A DNA stretch of 17,761 bases, from contig USBT01000025.1 of the NCBI GenBank assembly GCA_900553025.1, positions 1 through 17,761 on the forward strand, given 5' to 3'. The notes beneath the pieces are model-generated. The model was not told the origin of the DNA. It saw nothing but the letters and a program-made list of their open reading frames with translations, and did not search any database. A program made the position numbers and the translations under genes. Below, in pieces: positions 1 through 6,594 of the stretch. The stretch comes from an uncultured Eubacteriales bacterium (GTDB lineage: Bacteria; Bacillota; Clostridia; Peptostreptococcales; Anaerovoracaceae). Positions within the stretch are counted from its first letter, which is position 1. Each line of letters starts with the position of its first letter.

Positions 1-121
1 CTGAATGATTTATGATATTGCTGAGTGTTTTGTGATATTACTGAAGCCCTTGATGAGATTACTGAATGATTTATGATATTGCTGAGTGTTTTGTGATATT
101 ACTAAATGCTTTAAAGATATA
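1..121. repeat. Tandem array, 20-bp unit, six copies
   Basis: Six adjoining units start at 1, 21, 41, 62, 82 and 102. All are 20 bp except the third, which is 21. The unit reads roughly CTGAATGATTTATGATATTA. Units 1-2 are identical to units 4-5, so there is also a 61-bp higher-order duplication. The array begins at the window edge and may extend upstream. It ends about 40 bp before the glmS start codon. No ORF reads through it, and a 20-bp period would not keep a reading frame. Confidence 0.9.
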
Positions 122-162
122 CAGAAAAATTAATTACATATATTATGAATTAGGAGAATTTT

Positions 163-2022
163 ATGTGTGGTATTGTTGGATATATAGGTAATGATTCTGC
201 CAAGGACATTGTGCTTGACGGACTTGCGAAGCTGGAGTATAGAGGATATGACTCTGCTGGGATTGCACTTCTTGATGAAGGCAATCTGTTTATCAAAAAA
301 ATTGCTGAGGACAATGATGAGAAGAGCAAATCCAAGATTGCGAAGCTAAAAGCGGTTTTAAAGGACCAATTTCTAGATGCTAAGGTAGCGATAGGTCATA
401 CGAGGTGGGCAACTCACGGAGCGCCATCTGTTTTGAATGCACATCCGCATGTGAGTGAGGATGGGAATATTGCTGTAGTGCACAACGGCATCGTTGAAAA
501 TTACAGCGAGCTAAGGGAAATGCTACTAGAGAAATATAATATCAAGTGCAAATCAGAAACCGACACCGAAGTAATCGCTCAGATCCTGTCAGTATTTTGT
601 GCTGAGGGGCTCGACCTTGTGGATGCAATGCTAAAGGCTACATCAATGATGAAGGGTGCGTATGCCATAGGAGCAATTTACAAGAATGACGATCACAAAA
701 TAGTTGGCTACCGTAAGGACGCGCCTCTAATTGCATGTCACACAGGTGAGGGTAGTTTCATAGCTTCGGATATGACAGCTATTCTTAAGCATTCCAAAGA
801 CGTATATTTCCTTGATGATGACGAGCTTGTAATTTGCGAGCCTGATTCGATGCAAATTCTTGATCGCAATAAGAATAAGGTTGATAAGAAAATTTTCCAC
901 ATTGATTGGAATATAGAAACGGCAGAGAAGGGTGGCTATGACCACTTTATGCTAAAGGAAATTCACGACCAGCCTGAGGTTTTAGAGGATACGCTTGCAA
1001 GAAGGCTTGATAATGAGGGAAATATACATCTTGACGGCATCAGTTTGACCTTGGAAGACCTGAATGAAATTGAAAAAATATACATCGTTGCTTGCGGAAC
1101 TGCATACCACGCAGGACTTGTCGGCAAGTCGCTAATCGAAAAATGGGCAAAACTTCCTGTTGAGGTTGATGTTGCATCGGAATTTAGATATAGGGATCCT
1201 CTCGTAAACGAGAAAACTCTTTTTATTGCTGTCACTCAGTCTGGAGAAACCTTAGATACGCTAATGGCTCTTAGAGAGGCTAAGAGAAAGGGAGCAAGGG
1301 TCCTTTCAATCGTAAATGTGGTTGGAAGTAGCATTGCAAGAGAATCTGACGATGTTTTCTACACATGGGCAGGTCCTGAGATTGCCGTCGCATCGACAAA
1401 GGGATATACAACACAGCTGATGTGCCTATATCTGATTGCGCTTTATATGGGAAGACTAAAGCAGACAATTTCAGAGGAAACTGAGAAAAAAGTTTTAAAG
1501 GAACTTAAGTCAGTACCCGTAAAGGTTACTGGACTTCTTGAAAACGAGAAAAAAATCGCAGAGCTTGCTAAAAAGATTTGTGATAGGGAGAGCATTTTCT
1601 ATATCGGCAGGGGACTTGACGCAAATGTTGCACTCGAGGGTTCTCTTAAGCTTAAAGAAATTTCGTATATCAATTCTTTTGCGATTGCTGCGGGTGAACT
1701 TAAGCATGGCACAATAGCACTCATGGATAAAGATACTATCGTGTTCGCACTCGCAACTCAGGATGAGCTTGCTGAAAAAATGCTTTCGAACATAGTTGAG
1801 GTGTCAGCTAGGGATGCTTATGTTGTTTCGATAACAAAAGAGAAAAATGACTTCTTCAAGGATGCGTCTGAGATGGTGCTATTCATACCTGAATGTGTTG
1901 ACGAAGTCACACCGCTACTATCGATTGTTCTGCTTCAGATGATTGCCTATTTTGTTGCCAAAGAAAAAGGCGAAAATATAGATATGCCTAGAAATTTGGC
2001 AAAAAGCGTAACGGTTGAGTAA
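163..2022 (+). CDS. glmS: Glutamine--fructose-6-phosphate aminotransferase (isomerizing)
   Basis: GlmS makes glucosamine-6-phosphate from fructose-6-phosphate and glutamine in the cytoplasm, the first step to UDP-GlcNAc for the cell wall. At 619 aa it has the usual family length. Cys2, exposed after Met1 removal, is the N-terminal nucleophile of the glutaminase domain (about 1-240), supported by HTRWATHG at 79-86 and the HNG motif at 108-110. Two SIS sugar-isomerase domains follow: CGTAYHAG at 311-318, the TQSGET phosphate-binding motif at 358-363, and the C-terminal half to DMPRNLAKSVTVE. The start has AGGAGA six bases upstream. No glmS ribozyme core is visible in the 162 bases ahead, which are mostly tandem repeat, so control may differ from the common Gram-positive arrangement unless the ribozyme lies further out. 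Confidence 0.97.
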   Translation: MCGIVGYIGNDSAKDIVLDGLAKLEYRGYDSAGIALLDEGNLFIKKIAEDNDEKSKSKIAKLKAVLKDQFLDAKVAIGHTRWATHGAPSVLNAHPHVSEDGNIAVVHNGIVENYSELREMLLEKYNIKCKSETDTEVIAQILSVFCAEGLDLVDAMLKATSMMKGAYAIGAIYKNDDHKIVGYRKDAPLIACHTGEGSFIASDMTAILKHSKDVYFLDDDELVICEPDSMQILDRNKNKVDKKIFHIDWNIETAEKGGYDHFMLKEIHDQPEVLEDTLARRLDNEGNIHLDGISLTLEDLNEIEKIYIVACGTAYHAGLVGKSLIEKWAKLPVEVDVASEFRYRDPLVNEKTLFIAVTQSGETLDTLMALREAKRKGARVLSIVNVVGSSIARESDDVFYTWAGPEIAVASTKGYTTQLMCLYLIALYMGRLKQTISEETEKKVLKELKSVPVKVTGLLENEKKIAELAKKICDRESIFYIGRGLDANVALEGSLKLKEISYINSFAIAAGELKHGTIALMDKDTIVFALATQDELAEKMLSNIVEVSARDAYVVSITKEKNDFFKDASEMVLFIPECVDEVTPLLSIVLLQMIAYFVAKEKGENIDMPRNLAKSVTVE

Positions 2023-2223
2023 GGAAGTCATACCGATACAGTTTCTGTCGCGATGTTTGGCTTAAAGATGTGAATGGCTCTCTGCTACAAATTTTACGGC
2101 AATCGACAGAATAGCAAGTGTGACTGCCGGTAAGCTGATTGATATTCTAGTAGATTTGAAAATAGGAACGGTGATGAGAAGCATAAGCCTCGCTATGAGG
2201 AAGGTGGAAAGAAGAATAGTAAA
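2023..2223 (+). other. Structured intergenic leader before ahcY
   Basis: This 201-base gap has no terminator-like U tract after glmS, so read-through is possible. It contains a perfect 8-bp inverted repeat, TTCTGTCG at 2043-2050 with CGACAGAA at 2104-2111. This is nested inside a 5-bp pair, TACCG 2031-2035 with CGGTA 2128-2132. A small hairpin (CCTC 2188-2191, GAGG 2197-2200) sits just before the weak ribosome site of ahcY. The frame open from 2066 to 2227 runs into the ahcY start as ATGA, but it has no convincing start codon or ribosome site. I do not recognise it as a known riboswitch class; it could be a regulatory leader, a decayed small gene, or chance. Confidence 0.35.
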
Positions 2224-3474
2224 ATGAATAAATACGATATTAAGGATATTAATTTAGCTCCTGCGGGACACATGAAAATTAGATGGGTCAGAGAGAATAT
2301 GCCAATCTTGCGTGAACTTGAGGAGAGGTTTAAGCAGGATAGACCTTTTGAAGGCATAAAGATTTGCCTTTCAGTGCATCTTGAAGCGAAAACCGCATAT
2401 TTATGCAAGGTGCTTGCGGCTGGTGGAGCGGATATGAGTATCACAGGCTCAAATGTTTTGTCAACTCAGGATGATGTTGTGGCCGCGCTAGCCGATTCAG
2501 GGCTTAAGGTATATGCTGTGCACGGTGAGAGTCAGGAAGACTATGCGAGACATATTGAAATGTGTCTTGAACATAAACCTAATATTATAATTGATGACGG
2601 ATGCGACCTTGTGAGTTGTCTTCATAAGAATAGACCTGACCTTGCAGCGGAGGTTTGGGGAGGTTGCGAGGAAACAACAACTGGCGTTATCAGGCTAAAG
2701 TCAATGGCTAATCAGGGCGTTCTCAAATTTCCTATGGTTGCAGTTAATGATGCTGATTGTAAGCATCTCTTTGACAACAGATATGGAACTGGACAGTCAA
2801 CATGGGAATCTATAATGCATAATACAAATCTAATTGTTGCTGGAAAAACTGTCGTGGTTGTCGGATACGGATGGTGTTCCAAGGGCATTGCGATGAGGGC
2901 ATCAGCGATGGGTGCGCAGGTGATTGTAACTGAGATTAATCCTGTCAAGGCTATGGAAGCCAAGATGGATGGATATAGCGTAATGCCTATGAAGGAAGCT
3001 GCTCTGCTGGGCGACTTTTTTGTGACGGCGACGGGCTGCAACAAAACAATTACGCTAGAGCATATGTTGACTATGAAGGACGGTGCGATACTTGCAAATG
3101 CTGGACATTTCGATACAGAAATCGATATGGCTGAACTAAGGAAAAAGGCTACTTCGATTCGAGAATCGAGGGAAAATATAACGGCATTTGTTCTTGAAAA
3201 TGGCAAAACAGTACACGTTCTTGCCGAGGGGCGACTTGTGAATATTGCAGCATCGAACGGACACCCTGCCGAAATTATGGATTTGAGTTTCGCAGTTCAA
3301 GCGATGTCAGCAATGTATATTAAGGATAATTATAAAATGCTTCCAAACGATGTGGTTGATGTAAGTGATAAGATTGACGATCAAATAGCTCGCATGAAGC
3401 TTGCATCATGGGGAGTAGAAATCGACACGCTCACAAAAGAACAGGAAGAATATCTTAAGTCGTGGGATGTTTAG
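2224..3474 (+). CDS. ahcY: Adenosylhomocysteinase, archaeal/Thermotoga-type
   Basis: The enzyme hydrolyses S-adenosylhomocysteine to adenosine and homocysteine with a tightly bound NAD, clearing the product of SAM-dependent methylation. The substrate-domain signatures are visible: His52, STQDD at 80-84, DDGCDL at 124-129, CEETTTG at 148-154, and NDADCK with Lys180 and Asp184. The Rossmann motif GYGWCSKG is at 214-221, AGHFDTEID at 293-301, and VNIAASNGHP at 339-348. At 416 aa it is the short form and ends in ...EEYLKSWDV, lacking the Lys/Tyr C-terminal tail of the long bacterial and eukaryotic enzymes. The GTGQST and GYGWC wording is typical of the archaeal/Thermotogales branch, some relatives of which prefer S-inosylhomocysteine, so exact substrate is open. 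The start agrees with homologues (IKDINLA), though the ribosome site is weak. Confidence 0.93.
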   Translation: MNKYDIKDINLAPAGHMKIRWVRENMPILRELEERFKQDRPFEGIKICLSVHLEAKTAYLCKVLAAGGADMSITGSNVLSTQDDVVAALADSGLKVYAVHGESQEDYARHIEMCLEHKPNIIIDDGCDLVSCLHKNRPDLAAEVWGGCEETTTGVIRLKSMANQGVLKFPMVAVNDADCKHLFDNRYGTGQSTWESIMHNTNLIVAGKTVVVVGYGWCSKGIAMRASAMGAQVIVTEINPVKAMEAKMDGYSVMPMKEAALLGDFFVTATGCNKTITLEHMLTMKDGAILANAGHFDTEIDMAELRKKATSIRESRENITAFVLENGKTVHVLAEGRLVNIAASNGHPAEIMDLSFAVQAMSAMYIKDNYKMLPNDVVDVSDKIDDQIARMKLASWGVEIDTLTKEQEEYLKSWDV

Positions 3475-3550
3475 TCAATAATTTTTAATATATTTTTTTG
3501 AGATTTTTTAGTTTTGTAATTTCGGCATAAATTCATAAGGAGGTTGTAAA

Positions 3551-4150
3551 ATGGACAAGGTGACAAATGATTTTCAAAACATCAAGAAAACAGCAGCTAA
3601 AGCTGTTACGGAGCTTATAGAGGCTGCTCATCTTAAGAAAGGTGATATACTTGTTGTAGGTTGCTCCTCCAGTGAAATCAAGGGAGAACGCATTGGAAAG
3701 GGTTCTGATATGAATGCTGCTGAAGCGGTATATCAGGGCATCAAGCCTATTTTGGATGAGAAAGGAATCTTTCTTGCTGCACAGGGTTGTGAGCATATAA
3801 ATCGTGCAATTATTACGGAAAGAGCGGCTCTCGGACCCCTCGATGAGGTTGTAAACGTGGTACCTCAGCTTCACGCTGGCGGGTCGTTTACGGTTACAGT
3901 TTATAACAATGCAAAAGACCCTGTAGCCCTTGAAAGAATACAGGCAGATGCAGGTATGGATATTGGAGATACCCTGATAGGGATGCACCTTAAACCGGTT
4001 GCTGTACCCGTTAGATTGTCGATGAAGGAAATCGGATGTGCGCATTTAACATGTGCAAGAACAAGACCAAAGTTTATCGGAGGAGAGAGAGCAAAATACG
4101 ATATGGTGCTTGCTGGTAAGGCAAGTGCTGAGGAGCAAGGAAATGTATAA
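3551..4150 (+). CDS. TIGR01440/UPF0340 family protein (YwlG-like)
   Basis: A 199-aa cytoplasmic protein of the UPF0340 (DUF436) family, conserved in Firmicutes and without an established function. Family wording is visible: VGCSSSEIKGERIGKGSD (37-54), QGCEHINRA near 106-114, VPQLHAGGSF, and the C-terminal CARTRPKFIGGERA with two nearby Cys residues. The start has a full AAGGAGG seven bases upstream. It lies 76 bp after ahcY with no clear terminator between. Its last codon overlaps the next gene, so the two are probably translationally coupled. Elsewhere the family often sits near glyA or ribose-5-phosphate isomerase genes; that context is absent here. Confidence 0.9.
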   Translation: MDKVTNDFQNIKKTAAKAVTELIEAAHLKKGDILVVGCSSSEIKGERIGKGSDMNAAEAVYQGIKPILDEKGIFLAAQGCEHINRAIITERAALGPLDEVVNVVPQLHAGGSFTVTVYNNAKDPVALERIQADAGMDIGDTLIGMHLKPVAVPVRLSMKEIGCAHLTCARTRPKFIGGERAKYDMVLAGKASAEEQGNV

Positions 4151-4709
4151 AACTGTTTATATTCTCATCGCGGAAGGCTTTGAGGAAGTAGAAGCTCTGA
4201 CACCGCTTGACTTGCTCAGGAGAGTTGAAATTAACGCTGTGCTGGTTTCATGCTCGGACAGACTGGCTGTGAGGGGAGCACACGGTGTGAAAATTGTATG
4301 CGATACTATAATCGATAATCTTGAGGACGGAGATGTAGAGGAAGCCTTTGGTGTTATACTGCCTGGAGGTCTTAAAGGAGCCGAAAATCTCAGAGATTCA
4401 GAGGGTGTAAAATATATTTTGAGAGATATGATGGCTGCCCGCAAAATGGTTGCGGCGATATGTGCTGCACCGATTGCGTTGAAATCAGCTGACTTGATAG
4501 AGGGTAGACGCATTACATCCTATCCAGGATTTGAGGAGCAGCTAAATGGTGCGAAATACATAGATGAAAATGTCGTAATAGACGGCAATTTAATTACTTC
4601 AAGAGGACCAGCGCTCGCGATGGACTTTTCTCTTGTGATAGTTGAGCATCTATGCGGAACTGAGAAAAGACATAGCCTTGCAAAAGAACTTCTTTACGAC
4701 TTGAAGTGA
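4143..4709 (+). CDS. DJ-1/PfpI family protein
   Basis: A 188-aa DJ-1/YajL/ThiJ-type protein, a flavodoxin-like fold linked to oxidative or carbonyl stress and sometimes glyoxalase or deglycase activity. Glu15 in EGFEEVEAL and the nucleophilic-elbow Cys107 in AAICAAP match the conserved Glu/Cys pair. GVILPGG (70-76) and the SRGPALAMDF segment (153-162) are family hallmarks. An in-frame start exists 30 codons upstream inside the preceding gene. I choose the ATG at 4143 because the family begins right at MYKTVYIL, because GAGGAGCAAGG precedes it closely, and because it overlaps the upstream TAA by a few bases. The precise substrate cannot be read from sequence. Confidence 0.92.
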   Translation: MYKTVYILIAEGFEEVEALTPLDLLRRVEINAVLVSCSDRLAVRGAHGVKIVCDTIIDNLEDGDVEEAFGVILPGGLKGAENLRDSEGVKYILRDMMAARKMVAAICAAPIALKSADLIEGRRITSYPGFEEQLNGAKYIDENVVIDGNLITSRGPALAMDFSLVIVEHLCGTEKRHSLAKELLYDLK

Positions 4710-4731
4710 GTTTTAAGAAAGCCATTTACGG

Positions 4732-4983
4732 TTTACGGTAAGATTTTCGATTTTGTCGATTTGACCCGTAATTTTTAACCACTGTTTACGGTAATAAATC
4801 TGATTTTTACGAAATGACCCGTAAATCCATATACTCTTTACTGCGAGATTTCCAAATTATGTAAAAAGACCCGTAAATCTTAAGTACCATTTACGGTACA
4901 ATTTCCTCTTTCTATAAAATGACCCGTAAACCACTTCAAAATTTTACGGTAAGATTTTCAATTTTTACGAAATGACCCGTAAA
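4732..4983. repeat. Five 41-bp repeats at 52-53 bp period
   Basis: Units lie at 4732-4772, 4785-4825, 4837-4877, 4890-4930 and 4943-4983. Each starts with TTTACGGTA (unit 3 is TTTACTGCG) and ends with GACCCGTAAA (unit 1 ends in T). The ends form an imperfect inverted repeat (TTTACGG with CCGTAAA), so each unit can fold as a hairpin. Interiors are T-rich and diverged, with units 1, 2 and 5 most alike. Gaps of 12-13 bp separate units and are unrelated. A half copy, ATTTACGG, sits at 4724-4731. Start-to-start distances are 53, 52, 53 and 53, close to five helical turns. This fills most of the 4710-5116 gap; only AT-rich sequence and a terminator follow. Confidence 0.9.
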
Positions 4984-5053
4984 TTGATCCATATAATACT
5001 TATAACAGTTTTTCAATCCCTTTCAAAATTGAATGTTTAAATGATTGTATGAA

Positions 5054-5082
5054 AAAACGCGTTATATTACATAACGCGTTTT
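5054..5082 (-). terminator. Intrinsic terminator after the GlsB-like gene
   Basis: A perfect 12-bp stem (5054-5065 with 5071-5082, core ACGCGTTAT) closes a 5-nt loop. Read on the minus strand it is followed by a run of T (5057-5052). It sits 35 bp past the stop of the minus-strand membrane-protein gene. On the plus strand the tail is only TTTTG, so it could also stop weakly any read-through from the DJ-1 side. Confidence 0.85.
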
Positions 5083-5116
5083 GTGCAAAATTCTAACAAT
5101 ATTTAATAAAGATATC

Positions 5117-5368
5117 TTATTTTTTAATTAACTTGAGTATACCAAGAAGTATAACAGAGCCAAGTACTGCTACAAAAATAGAAGCAATATTGATACCAGT
5201 CATATCTCCATTTCCGCCAAGCGCATTCATAACAAATCCACCGATGAAGGCACCGATGATACCGACAATAATGTTAGCAACAAGACCCATCTGCTCATTC
5301 TTGCCCATTATCATACTTGCTATCCAGCCTGCAAGACCACCTACGATTAACCATGCAATAATTCCCAT
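5117..5368 (-). CDS. GlsB/YeaQ/YmgE-type small membrane protein
   Basis: An 83-aa protein that is almost entirely membrane-embedded, with three predicted helices (about 3-21, 28-50 and 58-80). The first has a Gly-rich face (GGLAGWIASMIMG) and the second the GIIGAFIGGFV pattern of the transglycosylase-associated/YeaQ family, now usually called GlsB/YeaQ/YmgE stress-response membrane proteins. Length fits the family (about 80-90 aa). The start has AAAGGAG six bases upstream. Biochemical function is unknown; the name reflects stress induction in relatives. It lies downstream of lexA on the same strand with no terminator between, so SOS-linked read-through is possible, though a local -10 element also exists. 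Confidence 0.9.
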   Translation of the reverse strand: MGIIAWLIVGGLAGWIASMIMGKNEQMGLVANIIVGIIGAFIGGFVMNALGGNGDMTGINIASIFVAVLGSVILLGILKLIKK

Positions 5369-5385
5369 AATAATCTCCTTTTCTA

Positions 5386-5417
5386 CAGCTTAATAATTTA
5401 TATGTAAGCTGATTATA
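5386..5417 (-). promoter_or_regulatory. Possible -10 element and inverted repeat before GlsB-like gene
   Basis: On the minus strand TATAAT occupies 5417-5412, followed at once by a perfect 7-bp inverted repeat (CAGCTTA 5386-5392 and TAAGCTG 5405-5411) around the expected transcription start. No good -35 hexamer is seen at 16-18 bp, which would suit an activated or stress-type promoter. The dyad could be an operator or a 5' RNA hairpin. Confidence 0.4.
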
Positions 5418-5505
5418 TATGATGCATTTTTTAATTACATAATATTTATATCACAATTAGATAGGATTTAAACATTTATATATGGAAAACCTACAAGCAA
5501 TTAGA

Positions 5506-5672
5506 AACAGTAAAACTCCGATAGTGCGAACATCCTACTGTAATGCAAACAGTTTTCGATAATACACAAAGATTGTAATAATGCAAACAGTTTCCGACAA
5601 TGCACACCGTTTGCAACAATGCGTACAGTTTTCGGTAGTGCGAACAGCCTCTGATAATGTGTACAGTTAGCG
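5506..5672. repeat. Tandem array, 19-bp unit, about nine copies
   Basis: Units start at 5529, 5548, 5567, 5586, 5605, 5624 and 5643, with a partial unit at 5662 and a diverged one before 5529. All complete units are exactly 19 bp. The unit is close to AACAGTTTTCGATAATGCA; the ACAG start and the TAATGCA end are best kept. The array abuts the lexA stop codon. A minus-strand ORF through it has no ribosome site, and a 19-bp period shifts frame each copy, so it is judged non-coding. It fills about half of the 310-base gap between lexA and the GlsB-like gene. Confidence 0.88.
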
Positions 5673-5678
5673 TCGGGA

Positions 5679-6389
5679 TTAACTGAAAAAGCGCATAACA
5701 CCCGTTACTATTCCAAGGATTTTCACATCCTTAACTATGATAGGGGACATGCTATCATTCTCAGGCTGAAGTCTGAAATGACCATCTTCACGGTAGAAGG
5801 TTTTAACGGTAGCTTCACTCTCAAACCCGTCAATCATTGCAACAACAATTTCTCCGTTATATGCAGTTTCCGCCTTCTTTACAAGGACGAGGTCTCCATC
5901 CATGATACCAACATTTATCATCGATTCACCACGAACTCTAAGAATGTAATTCTCTCCACGCACAAACCTAGCAGGAACAGGAATGCTGTCCTCAAAATTT
6001 TCCTGAGCAAGTATTGGAGTGCCCGCTGCAATGTGACCAATAACGGGTACATCGACGATATCTTCGTGCATATCAGTTATAAAGTCAACATTGGAAGGAT
6101 TCAATGTACTATTTGAATTATCAGTTAAGTCCCTAGATTTTTCATCTACCGTAGAGTTTTGTTGATGTTCACCTACTAACGTCAATGCTCTAGGCTTGGA
6201 TGGATCCTTCTTCAAAATGCCTTTCTCAATCAAATTTGCGATATCCTTATGTATAGTAGATGTCGATTTAACATTTAAAGCTTCGCAGATTTCTCGAACT
6301 GTTGGTGGATATCCCTTCTTTTTAATTTCCTCTTTAATATATTCTAAAACTCGTTTTTCTCGTATTTCACTTTTGGTTATCTTTTTCAT
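5679..6389 (-). CDS. lexA: LexA, SOS-response repressor and autopeptidase
   Basis: LexA represses DNA-damage genes and cleaves itself when stimulated by RecA filaments. The N-terminal winged helix is at about 1-70, with VREICEALNVKSTSTIHKDI at 31-50 as helix-turn-helix. The cleavage site is Ala122-Gly123 in HIAAGTP. The catalytic pair is Ser156 (RVRGESM) and Lys196 (ATVKTFY). The length of 236 aa exceeds the usual 200-210; the excess is a Ser/Asn/Asp-rich linker at about 72-112. The start is the Met six residues inside the longest ORF: GGAGG lies five bases upstream of it, while the longer start would place that site inside the gene. Its promoter carries two LexA boxes, indicating autoregulation. 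Confidence 0.96.
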   Translation of the reverse strand: MKKITKSEIREKRVLEYIKEEIKKKGYPPTVREICEALNVKSTSTIHKDIANLIEKGILKKDPSKPRALTLVGEHQQNSTVDEKSRDLTDNSNSTLNPSNVDFITDMHEDIVDVPVIGHIAAGTPILAQENFEDSIPVPARFVRGENYILRVRGESMINVGIMDGDLVLVKKAETAYNGEIVVAMIDGFESEATVKTFYREDGHFRLQPENDSMSPIIVKDVKILGIVTGVMRFFS

Positions 6390-6433
6390 ATAAACCTCCG
6401 GCATCGACTTAGCGACCTATAGATATTACATAA

Positions 6434-6472
6434 ATTATAACATATGTTCACTATTTTGTAAACGTTTGTTCG
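6434..6472 (-). promoter_or_regulatory. lexA promoter with two LexA (SOS) boxes
   Basis: On the minus strand, TTTACA (6462-6457) and TATAAT (6439-6434) are 17 bp apart. Box 2, CGAACAAACGTTT (6472-6460), overlaps the -35. Box 1, GAACATATGTTA (6449-6438), fills the spacer and touches the -10. Both fit the Gram-positive pattern GAAC-N4-GTTY, box 1 with one mismatch. Their centres are 22 bp apart, about two helical turns, so two dimers could sit on one DNA face. The arrangement predicts repression by LexA itself. Confidence 0.85.
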
Positions 6473-6476
6473 CAAA

Positions 6477-6505
6477 TTGAAAAGCCGATTTTCTTTTGCT
6501 ATAAT
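6477..6505 (+). promoter_or_regulatory. Promoter for yibE-yibF operon
   Basis: TTGAAA at 6477-6482 and TATAAT at 6500-6505 are separated by 17 bp. It diverges from the lexA promoter, and LexA box 2 ends five bases upstream of the -35, so LexA binding might also affect it. Confidence 0.75.
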
Positions 6506-6520
6506 TTATCACAGTAGTAG

Positions 6521-6563
6521 TTGACGTAAGAATCTCTCCGGCTTTAGCTGTGGGGAGTGTCAA
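6521..6563 (+). mobile_element. IS200/IS605-type right-end hairpin relic
   Basis: The segment reads as TTGAC (6521-6525), AAGAAT, a stem CTCTCC (6534-6539) pairing with GGGGAG (6552-6557), an inner GGC-TTTA-GCT hairpin, then GTGTCAA (6557-6563). GAAT + stem + CTTTAG-like loop + GGGGAGTGTCAA is the layout I know from the right ends of IS200/IS605-family elements and the 3' scaffold of their TnpB guide RNA. No tnpA or tnpB is present, so it would be a solo relic or a palindrome-associated derivative. It lies in the yibE leader, so it may now act as an RNA structure there. A plain leader hairpin is the alternative. Confidence 0.45.
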
Positions 6564-6594
6564 TCTATAAACATTAGTTACGAGGTTAGCCTAT

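Noticed and set aside
118..146. Possible promoter for glmS, TATACA then 17 bp then TATTAT
   Set aside because: The transcript would start at about the ribosome site (152-157), leaving no usable leader; the match is weak in AT-rich DNA.
1..162. glmS ribozyme
   Set aside because: The visible upstream sequence is tandem repeat with no ribozyme core recognised; it may still lie beyond the window.
2712..3206. 164-aa minus-strand ORF inside ahcY
   Set aside because: It lies wholly inside a gene with strong family motifs; no ribosome site and no recognisable domain.
3533..4045. 170-aa minus-strand ORF inside the UPF0340 gene
   Set aside because: It overlaps a well-supported gene and has a composition typical of antisense reading.
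4732..4983. CRISPR array reading of the 41-bp repeats
   Set aside because: Units diverge inside, separators are only 12-13 bp, and no cas gene is near.
5501..5701. 66-aa minus-strand ORF
   Set aside because: It lies in the 19-bp repeat array, has no ribosome site, and overlaps the lexA end.
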